From: Ruminococcus sp.
GTDB lineage: Bacteria > Bacillota > Clostridia > Oscillospirales > Ruminococcaceae
DNA length: 40,795 bases
Reading direction: 5' to 3'
Assembly: GCA_017543595.1 (NCBI GenBank)
Contig: JAFYFU010000084.1
Location: forward strand, 1-40,795
The notes beneath the pieces were generated by a model. It was not told the DNA's origin and did no database searches. It saw nothing but the letters and a program-made list of their open reading frames with translations. The position numbers and the translations under genes are program-made. Positions 1-7,703 of this stretch are shown here, piece after piece. Numbering within the stretch: the stretch's first letter is position 1; each line of letters starts with the position of its first letter.

Positions 1-336
1 CTTATTTAAAATCGTCAGATTTTGCCTTTTAAGGCTTGACACATTCGCTCAAAAATCAAAGATTTTTTCACTCATTTGTGTCAAGGGCAAAATCTTCCTT
101 TTATTTAAAATCGTCAGATTTTGCCTTTTAAGGCTTGACACATTCGCTCAAAAATCAAAGATTTTTTCACTCATTTGTGTCAAGGGCAAAATCTTCCTTT
201 TATTTAAAATCGCCAAATTTGCGCTTTTGAGGCTTGACACATTCGCTCAAAAATCAAAAATTTTTTCACTCATTTGTGTCAAGGGCAAAATCTTCCTTTT
301 ATTTAAAATCGTCAAATTTGCGCTTTTGAGGCTTGA
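1..336. repeat. Tandem array of 99-bp palindromic B-type repeats
   Basis: Three full units start at 11, 110 and 209 (period 99), followed by a partial unit at 308-336 that stops two bases before the stop codon of the next gene. Each unit has an outer arm GATTTTGCC ... GGCAAAATC and an inner arm CTTGACACA ... TGTGTCAAG around an AT-rich centre, so a single strand can fold into a long hairpin. Unit 3 and the partial unit carry a different left arm (AATTTGCGC) that does not match the right arm of unit 3, which suggests recombination between two element types. The array may continue upstream of the window. It has no coding content that I would defend. Confidence 0.9.
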
Positions 337-337
337 T

Positions 338-667
338 TTATTTGATTATCATATCGCCCTGTTGTATCTCATCAATACTTATGCCACGGAGAATAAACAA
401 AGCCTCCTGATTTTCCGAAACTGTTTCAGCTGTCTGATTTTCAATGCGTATTTCCTCAATATATGCTTCCCTGTACTTGCCGGAAAGGTTATCTATATAT
501 ACTTTGTCACCCGTGCCGAAAGAGCCTTCTATTACTTCTCCTTCTGCGGAAACAAAACCGTTGAGGTCAAATATTTCCTCTGCGACAAAGCATGAAGAAC
601 CCGTATCGGGAACAGTATTATCCGACAAATCCGATTTCTTGCCGAATAACTTATCCAAAAAACCCAT
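338..667 (-). CDS. Small EF-Tu domain-2-like protein
   Basis: This is a 109-residue protein. Residues from about 45 to the end (GTGDKVYI ... ALFILRGI ... IQQGDMIIK) resemble the beta-barrel domain 2 of translation GTPases such as EF-Tu, including the LLLRGI-like strand and the closing GD-MI-K segment. There is no GTPase domain, so it is not an elongation factor. The N-terminus [11 protein letters not shown] is amphipathic and basic. The start chosen is the ATG that overlaps the cysteine desulfurase stop (TAATG), implying translational coupling; a longer frame would begin inside the upstream gene. It is the last gene of rnhA-nifS-this gene and its 3' end abuts the repeat array. The cellular role is unknown; the domain call rests on sequence pattern only. 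Confidence 0.75.
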   Translation of the reverse strand: MGFLDKLFGKKSDLSDNTVPDTGSSCFVAEEIFDLNGFVSAEGEVIEGSFGTGDKVYIDNLSGKYREAYIEEIRIENQTAETVSENQEALFILRGISIDEIQQGDMIIK

Positions 668-1857
668 TATTCGTACTTTTCGCCTTTCATCATCTTTTCC
701 CATACGGGAGACATTGAACGCAGACGTTCAACAACTTTCGGGATAACATCAAGGATATAATCCACATCTTCATCTGAAACATTCTCATCTATTGAAAGCC
801 TGAGCGAACCGTGTGCCACTTCATGTTTAAGACCTATCGAAAGAAGAACGTGTGACGGGTCAAGCGAACCCGATGTGCAGGCTGAACCAGATGAGGCGCA
901 TATGCCGTTCATATCAAGCATTAAGAGAAGTGATTCTCCCTCAATTCCCTCTATTGAGATATTAAGGTTTCCGGGGAGTCTTTTGTCCCTGTCGCCGTTA
1001 AGTCTTGTATAGGGGAGTTTAAGTATGCCGTCAATCAATTTATTTCTTCTGGGGGTGATAATTTCCGCCTTTTCGGAAATATTCTTTACAGCCTCCTCAA
1101 TTGCAACGCCGAGACCAACTATTGCGGGGACGTTTTCCGTACCTGCTCTTTTATTTCTTTCCTGACCGCCTCCGTGAATCAGATTCGGGAGAACGATACC
1201 CTTTCTGACATACAGTGCGCCTATACCCTTTTGTGCGTGAATCTTATGACCTGAAAGAGAAAGCATATCTATTCCCTGTTCATGGACGTTTATTTCAACG
1301 TGACCGACAGCCTGTACAGCGTCTGTATGGAAAATAACTTTTTTCTCCTTGCAGATTTTTGCTATTTCGTCAATGGGCTGAATAGTACCTATTTCGTTAT
1401 TTGCATACATTATGCTTACGAGGGCTGTATCTTCCCTTATGGCATTTCTTATATCTTCGGGATTGATAAGACCTTTTTCGTCAACGGGGATATAGGTGAC
1501 TTCAAAACCCTGTTTTTCGAGGTACTGAGTAGTATGCAGTACGGCATGATGTTCAAACACAGATGTAATAATATGCTTTTTGCCTTTTTTTGCAAGTCTT
1601 TCGGCAGTACCCTTTATAGCCCAGTTATCGGATTCCGAACCGCAGCTTGTGAAAAATATTTCATTGGGGTCTGCACCGATAGCCTTTGCGACTTTTGCCC
1701 TTGCGGCTTCAACATCTCTTTGAGCGTCTCTGCCGAGTTTGTATATGCTTGACGGGTTGCCGTAAGCCGTAGTAAAATAAGGAATCATAGCCTTTAAAAC
1801 CTTGTCCGAAACGCAGGTTGTTGCGGCATTGTCAGCGTATATAAATCTTTTTTCCAT
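667..1857 (-). CDS. Cysteine desulfurase (IscS/NifS family)
   Basis: The protein has 396 residues, normal for the family. It is a PLP-dependent enzyme that takes sulfur from L-cysteine for Fe-S cluster or thiolated-tRNA synthesis. Visible motifs are YADNAATT at the N-terminus, the PLP-binding lysine K205 in [10 protein letters not shown], the HTDAVQ segment near 177-182, and the active-site cysteine C327 in SSGSACTSG. The SD (AGGAGG) lies inside the last codons of rnhA and the stop overlaps the next start, so three genes are coupled. No iscU or tRNA-thiolation gene lies next to it, so which sulfur pathway it feeds cannot be told here. Members of this group are often named NifS or IscS interchangeably. 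Confidence 0.95.
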   Translation of the reverse strand: MEKRFIYADNAATTCVSDKVLKAMIPYFTTAYGNPSSIYKLGRDAQRDVEAARAKVAKAIGADPNEIFFTSCGSESDNWAIKGTAERLAKKGKKHIITSVFEHHAVLHTTQYLEKQGFEVTYIPVDEKGLINPEDIRNAIREDTALVSIMYANNEIGTIQPIDEIAKICKEKKVIFHTDAVQAVGHVEINVHEQGIDMLSLSGHKIHAQKGIGALYVRKGIVLPNLIHGGGQERNKRAGTENVPAIVGLGVAIEEAVKNISEKAEIITPRRNKLIDGILKLPYTRLNGDRDKRLPGNLNISIEGIEGESLLLMLDMNGICASSGSACTSGSLDPSHVLLSIGLKHEVAHGSLRLSIDENVSDEDVDYILDVIPKVVERLRSMSPVWEKMMKGEKYE

Positions 1858-1859
1858 TT

Positions 1860-2321
1860 TTATTCCTCCTGTTTTTTTGAATATATATCTCTCTGCATGA
1901 CAGCAAGCCTGTCACAGCGTTCATTTTCGGGGTGTCCTGCGTGACCCTTGACCCAGACAAATTTCACATAATGCTTTTCAAGCAACGGAAGAAGTTTTTC
2001 CCACAAATCAACATTAAGAGCCTTGTTTCCGTCGGATTTTATCCAGTTTTTCTTTTTCCAAGCATATACCCAGCCTTTTGTTATGCTGTCAACGACATAT
2101 TTGCTGTCGGTTGTAAGAGTAACGCTGCATTGTTCTTTGAGAGCAGAAAGCCCTGCTATAACTCCCATTAATTCCATGCGGTTGTTTGTTGTGGATTCGT
2201 CACCGCCCGACAATTCTTTTTCGATACCCTTATATCTGAGGACTACGCCGTAACCTCCCGCACCGGGATTACCACTGCACGCACCGTCCGAAAATATTTC
2301 GACTGATTTAATTGTTTTCAC
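1860..2321 (-). CDS. rnhA: Ribonuclease HI
   Basis: This RNase H fold protein of about 150 residues cleaves the RNA strand of RNA-DNA hybrids. The four acidic catalytic positions are all present: D12 in [11 protein letters not shown]50 in NNRMEL, D72 in TDSKYV and D137 in ERCDRLA, plus the [10 protein letters not shown] segment. It appears to be a full-length, active bacterial type 1 enzyme. The start is unclear: the listed GTG (2321) sits only two bases after AAAGG. A near-perfect SD (AAGGAAGTGA) would instead place initiation at an ATT codon at 2312, in the same geometry as the rnr start in this window. It is first in the rnhA-nifS operon; the nifS SD is inside its last codons. Confidence 0.95.
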   Translation of the reverse strand: MKTIKSVEIFSDGACSGNPGAGGYGVVLRYKGIEKELSGGDESTTNNRMELMGVIAGLSALKEQCSVTLTTDSKYVVDSITKGWVYAWKKKNWIKSDGNKALNVDLWEKLLPLLEKHYVKFVWVKGHAGHPENERCDRLAVMQRDIYSKKQEE

Positions 2322-2416
2322 TTCCTTTACAATTGTCTACTTTATATTATAACCTATTTTTCCGCATAACAGTGAATTTGTTAGCCTTTGGAAACCAAAA
2401 TAATGTTAGTTTCTGC

Positions 2417-2914
2417 TTACAGAAAAAATTCCATGTCAATACATTCCCATATACCTATGGGCATTTCGCACATACGTCTGTTATACTCCCTGAAACCGAG
2501 TTTTTCATAACAATTGATTGCTGTTTTGTTATTGGCGAATACTCCCAAATCAATTCTTTTTGCGGTTAAATTTTTCCTGACATATTCTGTTCCGAGTTTA
2601 AGCATTTCTTTTCCGTATCCCCTGCCCCGCATTGACGGATTGATTATTACAAAGCCGAATCTTATGGTGGAATCGTCATTTTCCCTCGGATATCTTATTA
2701 TGAAATGCCCTGTAATATTTTCTTTTTCGTCTGTTGCCGTAAGCGGTATAAAGCGTCCGCTTTTAATCTGCGGTGCATAATTTTCGTTTATATCATTTTC
2801 CAAAAGCGGAAATTTATTGAATCTGTCCGCAGACCATTTGTATAAATCTTCTTCGGTTGCAAGCCATTTACAGATTACAGCCGAATCTTCTTTTCTGTAA
2901 GCTCTGAGAATCAT
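2417..2914 (-). CDS. GNAT family N-acetyltransferase
   Basis: The protein has 165 residues with the GNAT fold. The acetyl-CoA binding loop is seen at about residues 94-105 (PSMRGRGYGKEML, the Q/RxxGxG/A motif), followed by the late NKTAINCYEKLGF segment typical of RimI/RimL-like enzymes. It probably transfers an acetyl group to an amine on a small molecule or protein; the substrate cannot be predicted. The start is supported by GGGGGA nine bases upstream of the ATG. It stands alone between rnhA and the murA terminator, on the same strand. Confidence 0.85.
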   Translation of the reverse strand: MILRAYRKEDSAVICKWLATEEDLYKWSADRFNKFPLLENDINENYAPQIKSGRFIPLTATDEKENITGHFIIRYPRENDDSTIRFGFVIINPSMRGRGYGKEMLKLGTEYVRKNLTAKRIDLGVFANNKTAINCYEKLGFREYNRRMCEMPIGIWECIDMEFFL

Positions 2915-2940
2915 GTTTTTATCCCCCGTAATTAATAGTC

Positions 2941-2983
2941 AAAAAAACCGCAGCACTTGATATAAAATCAAAAACGCTGCGGA
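2941..2983 (-). terminator. Rho-independent terminator of murA
   Basis: Read on the minus strand, CCGCAGC pairs with GCTGCGG around a loop of about 20 bases, followed by a run of seven T. It lies directly after the murA stop codon. Confidence 0.85.
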
Positions 2984-2989
2984 TTAATT

Positions 2990-4294
2990 TTATACAGCTT
3001 CTCTGCCGTTTTGTTTTTCGGGTTTTGACTGTGAATCGGGAACGCTTACCTTTTCGATATCTGCGCCCAATGCACGGAGTTTTCCTTCCATGCAGTCATA
3101 GCCTCTTTCGATGTGGAATATATCCTCAATTTCGGTTACTCCGCTTGCGGCAAGCCCTGCAATTATAAGGGCTGCGCCTGCTCTGAGGTCGCAGGCTTTG
3201 ACGGGTGCGCCCATGAGTTTTCCCTTGCCCTCTATGAGAGCGACTTTTCCGTTCACGGTGATATCTGCGCCCATTCTTCTGAGTTCGTCAACGTATCTGA
3301 AACGCTGTTCCCAGATATTTTCGGTGATAATGCTTGTACCCTCTGCGAGAGTTAAAAGCGTTGCAATCTGCGACTGCATATCTGTCGGGAATCCGGGGTG
3401 GGGAGCGGTCTTGACATTTGTTTTGACAAGAGGGCCGTCAACCCATACTCTTACGCTGTCATCGAACTGCTGTATATTAACGCCGATTTTTTCGAGTTTC
3501 TTTGTGATTGATTCAAGGTGTTTCGGGATAACGTTCTTTATGAGAACATCGCCCTTTGTAGCGGCAACGGCAACCATAAAAGTGCCTGCTTCTATCTGGT
3601 CGGGAATAACCGAATATGTTGTTCCGTGAAGGTGGTCAACACCTTTTATTTTTATAACGTCCGTGCCTGCGCCTATGATATTTGCGCCCATAGCATTGAG
3701 GAAGTTTGCCAAATCAACGATATGGGGTTCTTTTGCGGCATTTTCGATTACCGTAAGACCCTCCGCCCTTACTGCTGCGAGCATGGCGTTCATGGTTGCG
3801 CCTACGGTCACAACGTCAAAGAATATCTGATTTCCTTCGAGTTTTTCAGCTTTAAGGTCAATCATTCCCTGACTGAGATTATATTCCGAACCGAGAGCCG
3901 TAAAGGCTTTGAGGTGCTGGTCAATGGGTCTGTCGCCGAGGGGACAGCCTCCGGGCATTGAAACCCTTGCCTTTTTGAATTTTCCGAGGAGTGCGCCGAG
4001 GAAATAATAGGACGCACGCATTTTTCTTGCTGTTTCGTAGGGTACGCAGAACTTGTCGATTGTAGTGGGGTCTATACGGTAGGTACAGTTGCCCAGATAC
4101 TCAACTCCTGCGCCCATTTCTTTGAGTATTCTTATGCTTATGTTCACATCGCTTATTGAGGGAACATTTTCTATAACACATGGTTCGTCGGAAAGTATTA
4201 CCGCAGGAAGAATAGCGACTGCAGCATTTTTTGCTCCGCTTATGATGACCTCGCCTGTGAGACGGCGACCACCTTTAATAATAAACTTATCCAA
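2990..4294 (-). CDS. murA: UDP-N-acetylglucosamine 1-carboxyvinyltransferase
   Basis: MurA catalyses the first committed step of peptidoglycan synthesis, transferring enolpyruvate from PEP to UDP-GlcNAc in the cytoplasm. The 434 residues match family length. The N-terminal SGAKNAA (K22, N23), the active-site cysteine C117 in [12 protein letters not shown], and the late [12 protein letters not shown] segment are all present. The active site has Cys rather than the fosfomycin-insensitive Asp. The gene begins with TTG at 4294, preceded by AAGGAGA nine bases upstream. The C-terminal tail ([14 protein letters not shown]) is a short hydrophilic extension. Firmicutes often carry two paralogues (murA, murZ); which one this is cannot be told here. 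Confidence 0.96.
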   Translation of the reverse strand: MDKFIIKGGRRLTGEVIISGAKNAAVAILPAVILSDEPCVIENVPSISDVNISIRILKEMGAGVEYLGNCTYRIDPTTIDKFCVPYETARKMRASYYFLGALLGKFKKARVSMPGGCPLGDRPIDQHLKAFTALGSEYNLSQGMIDLKAEKLEGNQIFFDVVTVGATMNAMLAAVRAEGLTVIENAAKEPHIVDLANFLNAMGANIIGAGTDVIKIKGVDHLHGTTYSVIPDQIEAGTFMVAVAATKGDVLIKNVIPKHLESITKKLEKIGVNIQQFDDSVRVWVDGPLVKTNVKTAPHPGFPTDMQSQIATLLTLAEGTSIITENIWEQRFRYVDELRRMGADITVNGKVALIEGKGKLMGAPVKACDLRAGAALIIAGLAASGVTEIEDIFHIERGYDCMEGKLRALGADIEKVSVPDSQSKPEKQNGREAV

Positions 4295-4374
4295 ATAAAT
4301 TCTCTCCTTATTTTTTCAGGAAAATATATATCTGCTCCCGAATATCCTGCTGTGGGACAGTCAAACAAAATAAA

Positions 4375-5850
4375 TCAATATTCGGATATATTCCAGCGTA
4401 CGTCTCCGCCGTCATATTCCTCAACAGTTACGGATTCGATAATGACATCTTTTGTGGGTTTGTCGTTTGAATCCGTTTCAGCCTCCTGAACCTTGAAAAC
4501 AACATCAAGTCCGTCAAAGACCTGACCGAATACGGTATAGCTTCCGTCAAGGAAAGCAGCTCCGCCGTTTGAAAGATAAACGTCCTTTGCGTTGTCGGAG
4601 AATCTGTAACCGTATGTTTCAAGTTCCGTGAACATATCTTCCGTATATGTTTCGCCTGTTACTATATAGAACTGACTTCCGTCAGTGGAGGTCGAACCGC
4701 TGTTTGCGTATGCAATTGCGCCTGCTGCATGGATAAGGTGATTGTCCGTACCGCCGTCAAACTCTCCGCCCCATACGGACTCACCGCCTGTGCCGTTGCC
4801 CTTGGGGTCACCGCCCTGAATCATAAAATCCTTTATGACACGGTGGAAAGTAAGACCGTCATAATAGCCTTTCTTTGCGAGTTCAACGAAATTCTCAACG
4901 CCTTTGTCGGCGTATTCGGGGAAAAGCTTAATTTTAACATCGCCGTAGTCTTTGATTTTCATGTTTACGATTGTTTCGCCCTTTTCGGGAGCTGTGAAAT
5001 TTGCTATCGGAACATTTTCAACAGGTGCTTCCGTGGGTGGTTCGTAATCATAATCGGATATATACCATTTAAGTTCCTCGCCGTTGTATTCGCTTACCTT
5101 TACGGAATCCATAATTACATCTTCGAGGGGTTTATCCGAGCTGTTTGTTTCTACATTCTGTATTTTGAAAATTATGTCAAGACCGTCAAACACCTGTCCG
5201 AAAACCGTATAGCCTCCGTCAAGGAAAGGCGCACCGCCTGCTGTTTCGTAAATTTCCTTTGAAGGGTCTGAGAATCCGAGACCCTGTGCGGCATATCCTG
5301 CGAAATCCTCATCTGTACAGACTTTACCGGTAACTATATAGAACTGACTTCCGTTTGTTGCGGTCGAGCCTGAATTTGCGTAAGCGATTGCGCCTGCGGC
5401 ATGAATGAGGTGCGGGTCAACACCGCCGTCAAATTTTGCGCCCCATATGGATTTTCCGCCTGTGCCGTTTCCGAGGGGGTCGCCGCCCTGAATCATGAAA
5501 TCCTTTATGACACGGTGGAAAGTAAGACCGTCATAATATCCGTCCTTTGCGAGTCCGATGAAATTTTCAACGCCCTTTTCGGCATATTCGGGGAAAAGCC
5601 TTATTTTTACCGTTCCGTAGTTACGGATATTCATTTCGATTATTGTATCGCCCTTTTCCGGTGCGGTAAAATTGGCTATGGGAACGTTTACTTCATCGGG
5701 TGCAGCAGTCGAAATTTCCGAAGAATCGTCCGAAACAGACCTTTCGGAATCCTGATTTTCAGATGTCAGACCTGTTTTCTGACCGCAGCCCGTGAAAAGC
5801 GATGCCGCCGTAAATGTGCAAATCATGGCGGCTGCCAGTCTTTTAAGCAT
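4375..5850 (-). CDS. Lipoprotein with two tandem cyclophilin domains
   Basis: The 491-residue protein starts with a lipoprotein signal (lipobox LFTGC, C22) and a short acidic Ser-rich linker. Two cyclophilin-type peptidyl-prolyl isomerase domains follow (about residues 62-265 and 280-491), highly similar to each other in protein and DNA. Each keeps the core FHRVIKDFMIQGGDP (catalytic Arg and Phe) and the AYANSGST...GSQFYIVTG segment, so both look active. It probably assists folding of exported proteins at the outer face of the membrane. Single-domain cyclophilin lipoproteins are common; the internal duplication is notable. The start has AAGGAGTGA upstream, and a TTTACA/TATAAT promoter lies at 5918-5946. 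A weaker single-TM paralogue lies immediately upstream. Confidence 0.93.
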   Translation of the reverse strand: MLKRLAAAMICTFTAASLFTGCGQKTGLTSENQDSERSVSDDSSEISTAAPDEVNVPIANFTAPEKGDTIIEMNIRNYGTVKIRLFPEYAEKGVENFIGLAKDGYYDGLTFHRVIKDFMIQGGDPLGNGTGGKSIWGAKFDGGVDPHLIHAAGAIAYANSGSTATNGSQFYIVTGKVCTDEDFAGYAAQGLGFSDPSKEIYETAGGAPFLDGGYTVFGQVFDGLDIIFKIQNVETNSSDKPLEDVIMDSVKVSEYNGEELKWYISDYDYEPPTEAPVENVPIANFTAPEKGETIVNMKIKDYGDVKIKLFPEYADKGVENFVELAKKGYYDGLTFHRVIKDFMIQGGDPKGNGTGGESVWGGEFDGGTDNHLIHAAGAIAYANSGSTSTDGSQFYIVTGETYTEDMFTELETYGYRFSDNAKDVYLSNGGAAFLDGSYTVFGQVFDGLDVVFKVQEAETDSNDKPTKDVIIESVTVEEYDGGDVRWNISEY

Positions 5851-5917
5851 CTATTAGATTCACTCCTTAAAGAGAAAAGTATTTTATATTTACTGCCGTG
5901 AATTTTCGGCAAATTTC

Positions 5918-5946
5918 ATTATACTATATTATTTCCGATTTGTAAA
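5918..5946 (-). promoter_or_regulatory. Sigma-A type promoter for the tandem cyclophilin gene
   Basis: On the minus strand TTTACA (5946-5941) and TATAAT (5923-5918) are separated by 17 bases, about 70 bases before the start codon. Confidence 0.75.
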
Positions 5947-6028
5947 TACTTACGCCCGAATTTTGTATATAATAAAATAAAGGTTTTGCCAAAAAAAAGA
6001 ATAATTAATTCAAATTACCATAAGGCAG

Positions 6029-6826
6029 TCAGTTTTCATTTTCCGTATACTTGCTTATTCTGACGGAATTTATCATAATATCTTCTTTGGGAATTTTATA
6101 AATTCCGTTTTCTTCGGTTTCAAGCTGTGAAAGTTTTTCTATCACCTCTGTTCCCTCATATGTCTGACCGATAACGGTCATCTGCTGTGAAAAGTTTGGT
6201 ATACCGCCGAGGTCTATAAAAGCTTCGGCGAGTTCACGGCTTACGGAGTTTTCGAGTATTTCGTTTTTCATTTCGTCATCAAATTCGATAGTATTCAGAA
6301 CTGCAAAACGGCTTCCGTTGAAGTAAGTACCTCCGCCCGTAAGCCATTCGAGACCCGAACGGTCAACGGTAGTGTTAAGGCTTATTACTGCGCCCTTAAA
6401 GGGCCATAAATTCTGGTTGAGTTCACGTTCCACGAGTTCTCTTGACTGGTCGTAGCCCTGTGGCATTTCGCCGTTTTTCTGGGGACAGCCCATAGCGGAA
6501 TACACACCGCTTTCTGAATTGAAAACGTAAGTATTGTCATAGTAACCGCTTTCTGCGAGTTCGGTGAAATTTTTGACCGCATTCGGGGAATACTGAGGGT
6601 AGAGGACGAATTTAAATTCTCCGACTGTGGTATCGACAATGGCTATCGGGTCACCTTCGTTTGGTGTTTCAAGCTGAACGAGTTTCATTGTATCGGGGTC
6701 AACCTCTATGGTGCGGTTGCTGTTCTGGCGGACGTTCTGCAATACAAGAAGAATGACCGTAAGACCGCCCATTATAAGGGACATTATTATAACAAATTTG
6801 AGAAGACCTTTAACTCCGCTGTTCAT
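6029..6826 (-). CDS. Membrane-anchored degenerate cyclophilin-like protein
   Basis: The protein has 265 residues. One N-terminal hydrophobic helix (about residues 8-29) anchors an extracytoplasmic domain that aligns with cyclophilins: IAIVDTTVGEFKFVLYPQYSPNAVKNFTELAESGYYD, NGSRFAVLN, and TVIGQTYEGTEVIEKL. The catalytic FHRVI...QGGDP block is replaced by a divergent YVFNSESGVYSAMGCPQ stretch without the active-site Arg, so isomerase activity is doubtful; a binding or chaperone role is more likely. The ATG at 6826 is chosen because AGAGGTGA precedes it by five bases; an upstream in-frame ATG lacks such a site. It has its own promoter (6858-6886) and lies upstream of the two-domain paralogue, same strand. 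Confidence 0.82.
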   Translation of the reverse strand: MNSGVKGLLKFVIIMSLIMGGLTVILLVLQNVRQNSNRTIEVDPDTMKLVQLETPNEGDPIAIVDTTVGEFKFVLYPQYSPNAVKNFTELAESGYYDNTYVFNSESGVYSAMGCPQKNGEMPQGYDQSRELVERELNQNLWPFKGAVISLNTTVDRSGLEWLTGGGTYFNGSRFAVLNTIEFDDEMKNEILENSVSRELAEAFIDLGGIPNFSQQMTVIGQTYEGTEVIEKLSQLETEENGIYKIPKEDIMINSVRISKYTENEN

Positions 6827-6857
6827 ATATTCACCTCTTTTTACAGCTTGTATATTC

Positions 6858-6886
6858 ATTATACATCATTATTAACAGTTTGTCAA
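6858..6886 (-). promoter_or_regulatory. Sigma-A promoter for the membrane cyclophilin-like gene
   Basis: A consensus TTGACA (6886-6881), a 17-base spacer and TATAAT (6863-6858) lie about 30 bases upstream of the ATG at 6826. This also supports that start over the longer frame, whose ATG at 6859 would lie inside the promoter. Confidence 0.85.
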
Positions 6887-6984
6887 TATATTACGAAAAA
6901 ATTACACGCCTATCCGATTTAATTTTTGTTATTTCCCAAATATAATTACAGTATTATTATTGCTTTTATATCTGCTTTTATACC

Positions 6985-7009
6985 AAAAAAGCCCGACACA
7001 AGTCGGGCA
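6985..7009 (-). terminator. Rho-independent terminator after the pssA-like gene
   Basis: On the minus strand, GCCCGAC and GTCGGGC form a seven-base-pair stem with a short loop, followed by six T, just after the stop of the 7016-7663 gene. Confidence 0.88.
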
Positions 7010-7015
7010 TGGAAA

Positions 7016-7663
7016 TTATTTTGTTTTCACTTTGTATATAAGCCATATAAGTTCGAGAACACCTACTCCGACAAATGCGAGCATAGTTTTCATTCCGGGT
7101 TTTTTTACTCTTATTTTCGTGATAAAGAGAACGGCTATCACAAAGAGGAAAATTTCGTAAATTATGCGGAAACTCTCAATTCCGATATCTCTGCGGAAAC
7201 TGTAAAGAAAAGGAAGAATCAGAGATACGCTTGTAACGGGAAGTCCTTCATAGACTTTTCTAACATCGCTTGTTGTTTTCTGTCTTTCTTCTTCCGCAAC
7301 GTTGAAATAAGCAAGCCTTATCACGGCACACAGCGGAAACATTACAAGCACGGGAACGTCAATCCAGTTTTTCATTCCCACGGAATAGCCTATAACGGAC
7401 GGCAGAACTCCGAAACATATTGCATCGCAGAGTGAATCTATCTGTATTCCGAATTTCTTTTCTGATTCTGTCCTGTCCTTTTTGGTTCTTGCGATTTTGC
7501 CGTCAAACATATCGCAGAGACCCGATACCATAAGGCATATTATGCCGAGTGCGGGGTGCGCTTCATGTCCGTTAAACCCGCAGGCAAGGAACATTCCGAG
7601 AATTGCCGACGCAAGGCTCAGATATGTAAGAATAACCGTATAGTTATAATAACCTATCATCAT
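7016..7663 (-). CDS. pssA: CDP-alcohol phosphatidyltransferase, probably PS synthase
   Basis: The 215-residue integral membrane protein has about six hydrophobic helices. It carries the CDP-alcohol phosphatidyltransferase signature with D51, D54-G55, A58-R59, G72, D76 and D80 (CDMFDGKIAR ... FGIQIDSLCD). The gap between AR and G is 12 residues instead of the usual 8, a small insertion. The family condenses CDP-diacylglycerol with an alcohol; the length, the DSLCDAICFG ending of the motif and the FNVAEEE stretch favour phosphatidylserine synthase over PgsA or cardiolipin synthase. No decarboxylase gene (psd) is adjacent. Two adjacent ATG codons follow AGGAG, so the exact start could differ by one codon. 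Confidence 0.82.
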   Translation of the reverse strand: MMIGYYNYTVILTYLSLASAILGMFLACGFNGHEAHPALGIICLMVSGLCDMFDGKIARTKKDRTESEKKFGIQIDSLCDAICFGVLPSVIGYSVGMKNWIDVPVLVMFPLCAVIRLAYFNVAEEERQKTTSDVRKVYEGLPVTSVSLILPFLYSFRRDIGIESFRIIYEIFLFVIAVLFITKIRVKKPGMKTMLAFVGVGVLELIWLIYKVKTK

Positions 7664-7703
7664 TATACTCCTGATTGTAAATTATCGGAAAACACCGACA
7701 GTT

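Noticed and set aside
1-336. CRISPR array considered for the 99-bp direct repeats
   Set aside because: The whole 99-bp unit repeats, without unique spacers between short repeats, and no cas genes are present.
4325-4390. Inverted repeat CCGAATAT ... ATATTCGG between murA and the cyclophilin lipoprotein gene
   Set aside because: Weak stem with a long loop and no T run; cannot be distinguished from chance in AT-rich sequence.
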